Notes under the pieces: generated by a model
What the model saw: only the letters and a program-made list of their open reading frames with translations
Database searches by the model: none
Told to the model about the DNA's origin: nothing
Source of the DNA: Gnetum montanum
Lineage: Eukaryota > Streptophyta > Gnetopsida > Gnetales > Gnetaceae
Length of the DNA stretch: 64,000 nt
Reading direction: 5' to 3'
NCBI GenBank assembly: GCA_015680685.1
Contig: MNCI01004661.1
Coordinates: 135,729-199,728 of the forward strand
Part shown: piece by piece, positions 22,559 through 34,228 of the stretch
How the letters are laid out: each line of letters starts with the position of its first letter
Position numbering within the stretch: position 1 is the stretch's first letter
Position numbers and translations under genes: made by a program

Positions 22559-25500
22559 TCATACGATCTGAATTACAGCAGCCACTCGTAGGGATCCTCC
22601 TTGAAGAAGATCAGGTAGTTCATCAAACAGCAAAGCAGTCCTCCAACCCCAACCCTTAGGTGCCTTCGGTAGCAATGTGCCAGATTGAGCAAGACTACCA
22701 AACACCATGACTTCTCTCTTTGATGGGCAAATCAACTGCTCAAATACCAAACCAAAAATCATGTAATCATTCAGAGTCTTCTGTGATTGACAGACATGCA
22801 AATGATCATGAACTTACCTGATATCTAACAGTCACTTTCTCTCTCGTGTCAACATAAAGATGTACCTGAAAAAAAAAATATGGTTATTGAATGTTGCATG
22901 GTTAACACACAAGTGTTGTATACATTGCATTCAGTGGTAGGACCAACACAAATAAGATTCCAACCCTTTGTTGTGCATCCCCAATATCCGCTTTCCGGCG
23001 GTGCAAAAACAGCCCTGAAATATACATTCATGTCAAATTAATAATCAGATTTCAATAAATGAACGATCAAATGAAAAACTTCTTCAAACAGAATCGAAAT
23101 TGACTCGTACCAAGTGTGCGGCGACCTTGTGGATCTTCATCATTAAAAGCCTGAACACTGACCTGTTATCAGCAGATTTCACTTATTAACTTAATTTACT
23201 ACACTCGAGCAGTGTCAATTGAAAGCAATTGCCATTGACATATTGGAAGACAGAAGGATCAAGTGAAATGGTGTTGTGAGTTATCACAAAGTGAGAACTT
23301 GTACTTGATTTAACAAACATGAATCCATTGTGTACCTTCCATAAAGATCCAGCATAGAAAACCTCAGATGAATGCTTAGCTTGACCATCACCAAGCCGAT
23401 GGACATCTTCAAACTCAACTCTACAAATGGCACAATGAAGATTAATAAATCAAAGCACACAGTACTAGAAATGACATTTAAAATAACAATCCAAAGACAC
23501 AAATCGACACAGTAAACTAACTTGTTTGTTAACAATTTGGTTTTCCATAAATGCAGCCAACATATTTTCATGTACACTTTTCTTACCAAATTCTAAAGGA
23601 TCATACCAGTTCATTTCAAATCTCATTTTTTCTATAAAACATTTCATTATTAAGTACTGTCAGAACATTACAGCTTGGAGAGCACCATTTAAACAAAAGC
23701 CAAATTGGCTCGACTGGCAATCCAATATTGACAGCAAAAGCCACAAAAAGCTTATAAGCACCAAGAAACACTCAAAATTAAATTTGGAAAGTGCCGGATG
23801 GTCTTAGGTTTAAGGCTTTGCTGAAACTGGAAGAAATTTGTAAAACTGGGTGACAATCCTGAAAATTTGTCAATCGGTATGAGCATGCGCTGGTCAAAGT
23901 TATAAAACAAATCCTACAAGTAGTTAAAGGCTTGCTTTCTTTAAAAATGGACTGCAAGTTCTGCAAGAAACAAGTTGTAATTTCTTTTTAGAAAATAGTA
24001 AATAAAAAATAGAGAAAAAACTTTCTTGGATCTTCTACAGTGCCAAAGTCCACTAATAGTATCAGTTACCGATATGAACCATACGGTTGATGGATTACCT
24101 TATATAAGAACAGCAATATAGTTAACAAAGTAACTAAAACCCTCTGGAATAAAATATAATAAAATGAAATACTCCAATTCGCAGGATGTGAATTGAGGCT
24201 CCACGTGATGATCCTTTTAGAATCAAATGCAAATTTGTATTCAAATGCTTCTATAAAGCTAAAGTACACATTACATGAATTATCTTCCAATAAAGCACTA
24301 TACTAAGTACTGTAAGCTTCAAATAACTAAATCAAAATGCCAACGAACTCGAAATAATAAATTAACAAGCAATATGCGCATATTTAAAAGCATACATTAC
24401 TCTAGCATGTCATGCATTTCATGGTTATAAAATAGGTTTAAAATTGCAGAAAATGAAGGTTAAAAATCATACAAAAAAGTTTGTCGGTCCAAGAGAATGA
24501 GAGATTTGTGATTTGTTCATGGAAAGACATTCAACACATAAACAAGCATCTTTGGAACAATAACAGTGAAACAATGACTGACAAATGCACAATCTTCATA
24601 GAAAGCTGCTCCAGAAATCTTGGGTGGTTTTAGGTTTACAGTGATAGATGCAAATGCAGAATATTAGAACTGTACGCTAATAATCACATTCACATTAATA
24701 CATGTACTTATATAACGAATATAAGTCGGGAACAGAAAAAGAAATATTGCTTACCCAAAACGAAAAGGTGGAAAATCACGTAGAGGAGTCTGCAGGTCCA
24801 AGGCAATAGGAGAGTCCTGAGTAGTCTCCCATTCTTGTCCAAGAGGATGATGCTGGGCTTCAACTCTTTGCAGGGTCATGCTACCACTGCTTGTGGGACC
24901 TGTTGCATCCCTACTTGTTCTACAATGAGAAAGGTGCTCATCATTTCTTGGTGTTTGATCTGAATGTGTAGGAGTTCCGTTTCCAAATCCCTGACACGGT
25001 CCAACAGCCACTGTTAAGCCATCTCTCTGGAATTCCACTTCGCCAAGATCCAGCCTACCTTCTGACTGTTCATTTGCAAAAGCATTCTGACTGTTTCTAC
25101 CTCCCAATCCATATGGCACTCTGGAAAATACAACTCGTTGTGGAGGCCAAGTCACATCTTCAGATGTGAGAGTTGATCCACGTCCAATGCCTGCAAGACC
25201 ATCTATAGTTGTCCTGACCCGTACTCGTGGTGGAGCAGCAGAGCTATTTGCTCCTGATGCTTCTGTTGTGTAAAGGCTCCCCACTGAACCTGCTCCACTA
25301 AGCCTCTGTTGAATATCTTTGATAATACTATCATTGACCCTACCATGTGAAAGCACATCATAATTCTGTCTGCACCGACAAGCCTGCCTTGATAGGCAGC
25401 AACTCTTACATGTTTCACTAGAAACTGTTAACACCTGATTCTTGAGAAGCATCTGAGAAAGAGACCAGCAAGAAACTACGTTAATATAAAGAATTAAATA

Positions 25501-28500
25501 CATTTTACTACAGGTACAGAGAGTAAATTCTGGATAGGTCTTGTTTAAACCATTAACTAGAAATAAAATAAGATTCCAACCTGTAGCCACAGACCATCAC
25601 ATGCCGATTTGCACAAGAAACCTAACTCCTCCAACTGCTTGCGCACATTTAGTAAACCTTCAAAGGTCATATGACAATAAAATATCCCACCACTTTCGAA
25701 CACATTAAGAATTGCATCAAGTTCTTCATTTCGGATACATTCATTCTCTCTTGGATAGGCTCTAATCTGCTTTCTGCTAACAATCCTTCCACCCCAGGAT
25801 GGTGCTTGGGAACCAGCCCTTCCCCAGCCATAAGAAAAGTTTCTTTCATTTAATGTAGATTTTGACTTTGAATTTTGAAGGGTTTGATCCTCAAAAGAAA
25901 AATTTTGGCCTTCAATGGGAGCAGTTTCTTCAGAGAGTCTATTTCTGTCCTTTCTTCTTCTGATATCTGGACCCTTTCTTGAATTGCTGCAATGATCACA
26001 TAAATTTGCTTCCATTTGTATCTGGTTTGGCAAGACAAGATTTGTGTTTTTATACATATCATTTGTCCCAGTATCCTGAGAATATCTAACCTTCTGGTTT
26101 GCACATGTGATATCAACCTGATATCCGGCTGTGCAATGACCATCTACAACAGAGTCAGCAAGCTCAGCAAGAATTTCATTAGCAATTTGCTGATCATCAA
26201 ACTTTTTGTAAAAACAAGAACACTTTGATATGACTGGGGACTCTGGAATATGTTCAGTTTTCTCATTTGATATTTCTAGCTGTCTTGTTTCCTCTTTTGC
26301 AATGGTAGATTCTGAAGGGAAACAATTTTCTGATGACGATGCATCAGAACATGCAGATTGATCAATTTCCAGAAAATACCCTTTTGCCAAAAACACATTC
26401 AATGCTAGCTCAAATCTGTATCATGTTAAAAACAGTTAGTTAACGGAAGTGCTCTATAGATTGACTGATACAAAACAGGATAGAGAAAATCTCAATCTTT
26501 TACCGTTTTTCTTCATTTGGCACCCACAGTTCATCTGATGTCAGCAGGGCACACAAGGTTTGGGCAGAGAGTTTAGGAAGAATCTGCAGCAATATTCAAA
26601 GACTCAAACATCAAATGAGTACCCATAAAGATCAAAACCATGAACAAATTTCGGGCTTCAGTAAATGATGACAATACCATATAAGATAGCACAAAAATAA
26701 TGTACATGCTTTTGTTAGAAGTGTACTAAAAGTTGACTATGAAAATAACATACAAATAAACATATCTTCGGTATTTTAGAAAACACCAATACTACATGTG
26801 GTTATTATTAATCAAATTTCCACCCAAGGCCCACTTCATAGAAGACACTAATACCACAAATCTATCATTGATACTTTGTAGAACCCCAAGCATGTTATTG
26901 AAGATAACCACAAAAGTAACTTTGTACGCAGTAATCTGCATAGTCAAACTTTTAGTATGCCAATTCACCAATTATTGTTCAAGGTTGTAATTCAAAGAAC
27001 TTTTAGTTACGGAATTGAAACATGCTCTGCAATAAGTCTGTGTGACTACAAAGTGCTACTAAAATCGTTCAATTTCTTATAAAATGTGAACATTATTAGT
27101 TTGGATTGTAGTGTGTAAGGATCCCAAGAGGTTCACCATCTTTGCTCAGATTGTGTCATTGTAGGTACCTAGTTGGTATCCAAGTATAGGATTAATGAAA
27201 CTGAAATTGAATTTTTACTCATATCTACTAAGACCCTCTTGGATCTATCAAACCACTATAGTTTGAATTTTTTTTGTCTATAACTCAGTGCTGCTCACTA
27301 GAACCTGGGTTTTCTATGCCAAAACTCTTACCACTAAGCTAACATCCCATTATTCACCAATGAAATGTGAAATGATATTTCTGAAAACATCTAATGAAAT
27401 GTGAAATGATATTTCTGAAAACATCTAATGAATTTTTTTGGAAAATGATATGATCTTAAAACTAACCAAAAGGTCGTTTATCCTCTTTCTATGTAACTAT
27501 AGCTTCCTAAGAAAATGTGATACTATGGAACATGAGGTTTCCATACTGAATAGAGACAGCATTACTCCTTGCAAAAAAGTAAACATGCTAGAAGCAATGG
27601 AGTCTCAATTCAACGGATTATATATACCCTAATGTCTTATATTGTTCATCAACTTTTCTGGTTACCTGTTTCATGTTGTTTTTGCAAGTTGCAAATTTTA
27701 TATTTTAATAATCTCTTTAACACTGGCATGCACAGTCTTAAACATTTGTAACAATTTCAAAGTCAGCTTGTAACTGGTGGAAAATTTTGGCACATATATG
27801 TAATTCATTTCTAAAATGTGCAAGCACATGTATAATTAAAAAAATAAAGAAATAGGAGACTAATCAGAGCGACGGCTAATTACTGAAATGCTTTTGATTT
27901 AAATTATTGGGCCATACTTAACAAGCAGGCGTTTTTGCTCATAGAATCAAGATATCACCAACTTAACATGACCTCAAATATGTTTATCCTCAAGATCCCA
28001 ATCCATGAACTTGATTTCTTAAAAAGGAATTTCCAAACCATAAATCATATTCAGCAACCAAAAAAGAAAAAAAAAAGGAAAAAAGGACAAAGCAAAAATA
28101 ACAAAAGAAAAAAACAACTACAAAAAGGCTGTAGGATTTGAACAAGAAATATGCTACAGCCTTTTCCTCGTTTACCATATGAAGAAAATGGCAGGAAAAG
28201 TTAACTTAAGGAATTAGGCAACTCGACAGGCAGCTGGGAACATATGGGCATTGCAACTTGCATCCAACAAGCTGTAAGTTAAATCCCAGCAGGTTATGCT
28301 GTGGTATACAGAAATTCTGCAAACAGTAACGCCTGAAAATGAATCCTGTCCAATAGATCCCCTAGGGTCATGTCTTCACATGGACAGAATAAAACATTTG
28401 AGTTTCAGTTTCAGAAATCCAAACGACGTCCAGGAGACTAACGACTGTCAAAGGCAAGTTATGAAGCTTAAGTCCTTGCCAAAGCGCAACTAATAGCAAG

Positions 28501-31500
28501 TGGCTCTAAAACCAAGCTTGCATAATGTTAAACAATTAATTAACTAGTGCCTGTCAGTCCAGAAAGCACTGTCAGATCTTGACTTGTCCTATGTTCTTGC
28601 TAGTGAAACCAGAAACAAAATTGTCAGCCTCAAAAACTGGGATTAAAAAATAAAAGAGAAAAATCAAATAAGATTAAACCAAAAGTAGCAGATAGTATCA
28701 GGTCAGGAAACAATTTCATGGTGGTGTACAAAAACAATTATAAAAAAAAAAACAGAAAGGAAGTCAAGAAACAAAATATGTAGAAAGTATAAATAATACA
28801 AGATAAATGGCTACTAAAATATAAACTTTGTATATATTCTATCACTTAAGCAAAAAAACTATATACAAGAAGATTATTAGCCTTTTTCCATTGATGATAT
28901 GCTTTAAACCCAAGAACTTCTGCTTCTTTTTTGAAGGTTTTATGTAATTCAATTTGAAACTACCTTTAAAATCTTCTATAATTCAATATTTATAGCAGAT
29001 TATTATTTAGTTATTTTGTTATAGCATATGAAAACTGTAAACAAATATTATCCATCTACTCCATACCTCTCTCAGCTCCATCGCACCACCTCGACAAAGA
29101 TAGCCCCAACAGGCCTTTCTAACACGGTCTCCATATACTCCATAATCCTGCTTCTCTGCAAAAGCCTGTAATACAGATGAGTCTGTTACTAGTTGTCTGA
29201 CCTCTGAAATTAGGAAAATGGAAACAAAAACACTACTAATTTATGTTGATCAAGAAAATGAACCTGGTAAATTAAAAAGTTTGAGCTCCAAATTTCAGAT
29301 ATTATGAAATCAGTGCATATTGCACACAGATCCTGCAATCCCAGAAAAAAAATGTACAGTAAATCAGAAAGCTGCTATAATTCATTGATTTTTTAGGTAA
29401 GATTCATGGTACATAAAACAAAAACAATATGCTCAATGACACTGTTTGCAGTTTTACCTGTAGATCAAGAAAGGACGCAGCTGCTAAAACACGAAAAGCA
29501 TTGGTATCATTAAGTTTAGGATAATGACCATATAAATAAGACAGAGCTAAAGTTACAGCCTCTCTGTCAATATTTTCATCATCGATTTGCAGTGTCACAA
29601 CAAGAGCAGAAGCCTCTTTCCATGGACCTTGAAGCATATGTCTACAAATAATAGAAAAACAAAGTCAATATACAGTTGAAACATGTTGTTCCTATTCCAA
29701 CATTTTGATTACAATATTCCTATGGAATGAAAGCAAAGTACAGCGATGAAAATAGTACAGTACTTTTACAACAAATATGAACCAAACATCCTTTGAGAAT
29801 AAGTAAAGGATGACAAACTATATTTATGTCTTTGAAGCAAAGAAAGCCCTTATGAAGACGAAGAATGATAAAGCAACGAGGTATTGAAGTCTATATAAGG
29901 GATATAGAAATCACGTGGTTGACAAAATTATTGAACAAGATCTGAAAGAAGGAAAAGTACCAGATAATTGAAGGAGAAACACTATATTACCCATCTAGAA
30001 GGACAGGGGAGACATCCAAAACCATGGAAACTACAAAGGCATGTGAAGTTATGGGAAAGAGTCTTAGAAGAACATGTAAGGAAAGAATTAACTCTTTCTG
30101 AGAATTAGTTTGGTTTTATGCTTGGAAGATTAACTATAAAAGCTATCTTCTTGCTAAGACAGTTGCTGAAAAAATATAGGTATAATAAAAGGAATTTGCA
30201 TATAATTTTCATTGCCTTGAAGAAAGCTTATGATATAGTTCCCACAAGATTATTTGGCAGGCATTAAAAACAAAGAATATTCCTAATGGGTACATAAAAG
30301 CTATCCAAGACATGTATGATGCAGCAACCACTCTAATTCACACCACCTGTGAAGAGACTAGAGACTTTCCTATAAAGGTAGGGCAAAACTAAGGATCTGC
30401 TCTAAGCCCCTTTATATTGTCATTATTGTAACTGAGCTAACTAAATAAATTTAAGATGATATCCCTTGGTGTATATTCTTTGCTGATGATAATGTTTTGG
30501 TGGATAAATCTAAGGAAGCCCTGGCTACAAAAACAGAAACTTTGAGAAACACCTTAGAATCAAAACGATTGAAAATTCGAAGTATAACAATATACATAGA
30601 GTACATTTTTTGTGGAAATGTGAGTAATGAAGATATGAATATTACAATTAAATACCAAGAAGTAACTCAACGTAAGTAAATCAGATATTTAAGGTAACTT
30701 GTTCAAATGGACAGTAAGATTAATGATGATGTAATAAATACATTTGAAACATGATAGATGAAATGGCAAGAAGCTAGTGGTGTGCTTTGTGATAGGGGAA
30801 TCACTGTTAGTTTAAAGGAAAAGTTTTACAAAACTGCTGCCATACCTACAATCCTTGTTGCTGTGGAATTTTTGCCTATCAAAAAGCATTAGGCTCAACA
30901 TATGGCAGAAATGGGAATGCTAAAGTGGATATTGAGTGTGGCTAAGAAAGACTGAATTAACAACACTCTTATTGGGGGAAGTTTGAGAGTAGCACTCATG
31001 GATAAGAAGATTAAGGGAAATTGTCTCAGATGGTTTGGTCATGTGCTAAGAAGACCAAAGAATGAACCTGTTAGAAGAAGTTGCTTTAGTAAAGTCAAGG
31101 AAAAACAACAAAGTGGTAGGCCTAAATATATATGGTTTGCAAATATAAAAAAAGACATCCAAAATTTGTGTATTAATACTTAGTTGGCTATTAATAGAGG
31201 TGAATGGCAAAAAAGAATTCGTATAGCCTACCATGTGTAGTTAGGATAAGGCAACAATGATGACGGTGATCCTTCAAGAACAAATAAACTAATAAAATAC
31301 CTAAACAAGAGAATGTGCATCTTTGTGTATAGCAAATTTAGTAATTTACATGCAGCAAGATCCACATAATGATAAACTAAACATTCATCTAGTGTCAGGC
31401 ATCTAATATATAAATGCTTAACAGTTAACCTTCAGTGCCATTATCCATTGTTAAACATGTGCAACTACTCACATGACCTTTGCAGAGTTTAGGTAACTCA

Positions 31501-32570
31501 CTCACTTTGCAAATACCATAAATAGTTAAGCTAGAAAATTTAAAATATCACCAACAATTTGGATCATCACCCAGAGGCTCAATGCTCATCCCGCAAAGGC
31601 AACCACTTTCAAGTGGTTGCAGTTAGGCTCGAACCCAGGTCTTATAAATTGAGAAACAAGCACCTTACCATCACTCAAATGGTTGTCCCTAAAATATCAC
31701 CAACAATGCAAGGAAAAATCACTGATGCAGGGAAAGAATCACAAGTTAAACAAAAATCATAACTATCTATAAAACGTTAGCAAAGAAAAATTCAATGTAT
31801 TTACAGTGTCTAAGAATACTAATGTTTCCTGAGAGCATCAAAAGTACAAAGGATGATGTGGAAGCATTCTATATTAAGTTGAGAAAGGACAGGAGAAGTT
31901 GCCGTAGCCCTCTTGGCGGGTAAAAGGCGAAGATTAATTCCAAATTGGTTGGGAATAAAAAGTAGTGAGAAAGAACAAATTGGACCCTGCAATGGCTTTA
32001 TAGAATCAGCTATCACAGTGGTTGCGCCAAAATGGTATCAGAGGACACGCAAGCACGTTGGGAAGCATCCTCCATGAAAGAGTAGAAGAGGTTCCACCTG
32101 ACAACTCTGATCCTTTACCATTGGATTACGATGTTTTAGAATAAGGGTATCACATAGTCTGCACCACGGAAGTCTGAAAATTCAATGATGCCCCACGACA
32201 AAACCAGATCCTGTGCAAGATAAAATGAAACTGCAGCAATGTGGGCTTTCATGTTGAGGCAGTGTGGGTTTGGATGTTGCAGAAGAAATAATGAAAAACT
32301 TGCAAATAAATAAGAGTGTCAATCATCGAAAGGGAAAACGAAAAATAGGTAAAATTACCTGAAATATGAACTTCTAGACAGAATGAGCTTATGCAATTTG
32401 AAGGTTGCGCCCATGCATTCAATCACGATATCAGAGAAGGCACCAACATTCCAGCCATCGGTCTGAACATGTTGACACAGAGAGCTTAAGTTACTATCCA
32501 CTGCCCTCAAATCCTCCGCGCTACCACAATCAGTAGTCAGAAGCGGCGCATACTCGTCAGCATCACGCAT
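22559..32570 (-). CDS. BTB/POZ domain protein, germ cell-less (GCL)-like plant family
   Basis: Twelve coding exons (minus strand): 32570-32359, 29641-29458, 29332-29264, 29165-29067, 26583-26504, 26415-25581, 25452-24755, 23420-23336, 23162-23111, 23014-22965, 22865-22818, 22735-22559. They total 2,589 bp (862 residues plus TGA), and all junctions are in phase with AG acceptors and GT donors; the donor after exon 10 (GTTGGA) is weak. I chose ATG at 32,570 because the upstream frame has no ATG before an in-frame stop. The BTB fold covers about residues 40-155 (FSDIVIECMGATFKLHKLIL, ASFLDLQDLCAICTD). A BACK-like part follows to about 230, then a long Ser-rich variable part, a Cys cluster near 508-522, and a conserved C-terminal domain at about 727-862 (PKAPKGWGWRTALLFDEL). 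Known GCL/BTB proteins act as cullin-3 ubiquitin-ligase substrate adaptors; that role is inferred here. There are no internal stops. The family name rests on remembered similarity. Confidence 0.9.
27275..27357 (-). repeat. tRNA-derived SINE in BTB intron
   Basis: Minus-strand read: AATGGGATGTTAGCTTAGTGG with box A-like TTAGCTTAGTGG, then CCCAGGTTCTAGTG as box B-like, then GAGTTATAGAC. Same family head as the other copies. It lies in the intron between exons 4 and 5. Confidence 0.55.
27359..27426 (+). repeat. Perfect 34-bp tandem duplication in BTB intron
   Basis: Two identical 34-bp units (start AATGAAATGTGAAATG, end GAAAACATCT) lie head to tail, followed by another AATGAA. It immediately follows the SINE at 27,275-27,357. 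Confidence 0.85.
29830..31245 (+). pseudogene. RTE-type LINE reverse transcriptase remnant in BTB intron 1
   Basis: Fragments of an RTE-clade LINE polyprotein read in order on the plus strand, antisense to the BTB gene. They are VPDNWRRNTILPI near 29,958, then ENQFGFM at about 30,100, an Asp motif region IIFIALKKAYDIVPT near 30,205, the YxDD-type FADDNVLVD near 30,478, and the RTE-typical tail KGNCLRWFGHVLRRPKNEPV near 31,010 with SGRPKYIW. Stops and frameshifts are spread throughout, so it is inactive. No endonuclease domain remains, so the copy is 5'-truncated as LINE insertions usually are. Confidence 0.85.
31555..31690 (-). repeat. tRNA-derived SINE (third head type) in BTB intron
   Basis: Minus-strand read shows TTTGAGTGATGGTAAGGTGC as a box A-like head and CTGGGTTCGAGCCTAACTGC with a good box B (GGTTCGAGCC). 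CAACCACTTGAAAGTGGTTG, an inverted repeat, follows. No acceptable tRNA cloverleaf can be drawn. Confidence 0.5.
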
Positions 32571-32768
32571 TTTGATGTTTTTCCTATGACAAGCGCCTTC
32601 AAAAACCTGCAATTTCGGGCTCTAAAATCGTAGCAATCAGAACACCCAGTAAACCCGAGTCTCCAAGCCTTGGAAACCATAACAAATTCTGCAATAATGG
32701 CATGGAATCAAAGGATTTGCAGCAGATATTGAATCTGAAGATTCAAAATTGGATGCTAATGCATATAC

Positions 32769-32870
32769 CTGAGACAAAATGGTTTCCAATGGGGGTAAAT
32801 TATGGTCTGCTGTAAAACCTCTGCGACTACCCAACTCCAAGATACTCTGATTAAGGCAAATTCAATGGCA
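32769..32870 (-). other. BTB gene 5' UTR exon (upstream edge approximate)
   Basis: On the minus strand TTGTCTCAG/GTATATGC forms a strong donor at 32,768. The matching acceptor TTGCAG lies just before 32,606. Reading through the splice, the frame is open back to an in-frame TGA but has no ATG, so this exon is untranslated. The transcription start was not located. Confidence 0.6.
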
Positions 32871-33450
32871 GAACAATATCAATGTAAGCTGAATTGGGGC
32901 AATGCGAACTGGGATTTTTCTTCTGCAACTGGGAAGGGATCCATGAATATGGTTGAGATGCTTTTTTGTTGATTGAATTCCAAGATATGCACCCACGCTT
33001 TGATCACTTATGCTACAGGTATGGTCCAAACGCAGCATCTGGTGCCCTATCCAAGCCAATAAAGTCTACTGCTGCCACTAACGGAAAGGAAAGTAATTGC
33101 TATGCGTAGAATTGTAAAACCCTCCAGTCACTTTCAAATGTGTTCCAGATAGGTTAAACTGCGCAGAATTTACCTCGGCTGCAAGTTTTCCACGTTGAAA
33201 AACTTAAAAGGCTCGAGTAAATATATGTATGTTTTCTGTCGATATCCTTGATAGGACGTATGCGGACTTCCGGGTTGCTACCCTCGAATTTTTCGCGAAT
33301 CATTTTAATTTGCTTGTCTGTACCCCTTCAAAAGGCCACTGCCCAGCGAAAGTTACGACCAAAACATTCGTCCAGTGTCGAGCATCGAATCAAGTGCTTT
33401 TACACATTTATCTTTTTCTTACGGCTAAAAATAGTTTAAATCATATTGAA
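32871..33450 (-). promoter_or_regulatory. Probable promoter region of the BTB gene
   Basis: This is the stretch upstream of the first detectable exon. It keeps many CpG dinucleotides (for example around 33,240-33,300), in contrast to the CpG-poor transposons on either side, which fits an unmethylated promoter. I see no convincing TATA box on the minus strand. Confidence 0.4.
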
Positions 33451-33455
33451 CCAAT

Positions 33456-33548
33456 CAGGTCTTAGCTTAGTGTGGTAAGCTTTTTGATTATGGCTTCAAT
33501 TGTTTGTTGAGCAATGTTAAGTTATAAAGTTATGATTTAAATCACAAT
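33456..33548 (+). repeat. SINE copy, first of an adjacent pair
   Basis: CAGGTCTTAGCTTAGTGTGGTAA head and TGTTAAGTTATAAAGTTATG tail, same family and strand as the copy that follows directly. It lies just upstream of the BTB promoter region. Confidence 0.55.
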
Positions 33549-33700
33549 GAACAATGAGGTGTTTGCATAATGGTAAGATTTAATTTGGAAGCTCCAAGTC
33601 ATGGGTCAAATTCTAGTAGGCAATGGTGAGTTATAAAGTTCTATTTGGACTATCTATCTTGGGGTTTCAAGTTATATATGGCAAAACCATATCAAGTAGA
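33549..33700 (+). repeat. SINE copy, second of an adjacent pair
   Basis: AATGAGGTGTTTGCATAATGG head, CCAAGTCATGGGTCAAATTC box B-like region and GAGTTATAAAGTTCTA tail match the 4,340 copy in head, middle and tail. Confidence 0.6.
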
Positions 33701-34149
33701 AATAGAGGGAATGGTATAAAACACATTCATACCATGTCATGCCCATTATCTTGAGCTTCTTTACACTACACAACAACAAATTGCTATTACCAAAATCAAT
33801 GGGCTTTTCTTTCTTTTTATTATTTTTTGAGCTTCTTAAGGTGAGTGGTTGTCAAATCCCAAAAATGGTATTAATAATAAGCAAATGTTTCTAGAGTGGA
33901 TCTGATTTCAATCTCTTAGATTTTTCTCTAGTGAATTTGGTTTCTCTAGAATTTTTGTTATGGGGATTCCAAATTACTCCCAACTTCTTCAATCAATGCT
34001 GAAATTTCTACTTATTTTATCAATGAGGAAATTTCTATTGATTCTCAAAATATAGATTTAAAAGCTGGTGAGTAAAAATTTATGACACCTTCTTCTAGTG
34101 AAGTTGATGTAACTAAGACACCTACCTTTGTTCTTCTTGATGATGTATA
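33701..34149. other. Unassigned AT-rich DNA
   Basis: No recognised coding region. A plus-strand frame with few stops spans about 33,950-34,200, but it matches no family I know. It adjoins the end of the L1 composite. Confidence 0.25.
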
Positions 34150-34228
34150 TGAATCCAACAACTTTGGGGATGTCTTTTTAGGTTTTCATTTTTACAACCA
34201 ATCTTCAAAAACCTCCCCTTTGGGGTAG

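Noticed and set aside
25671-25853. Plus-strand 60-residue ORF
   Set aside because: It is the complement of the large BTB exon and has no support of its own.
33950-34200. Plus-strand gene fragment next to the L1
   Set aside because: Few stops over about 80 codons, but no recognisable family and an internal stop. AT-rich background makes it inconclusive.
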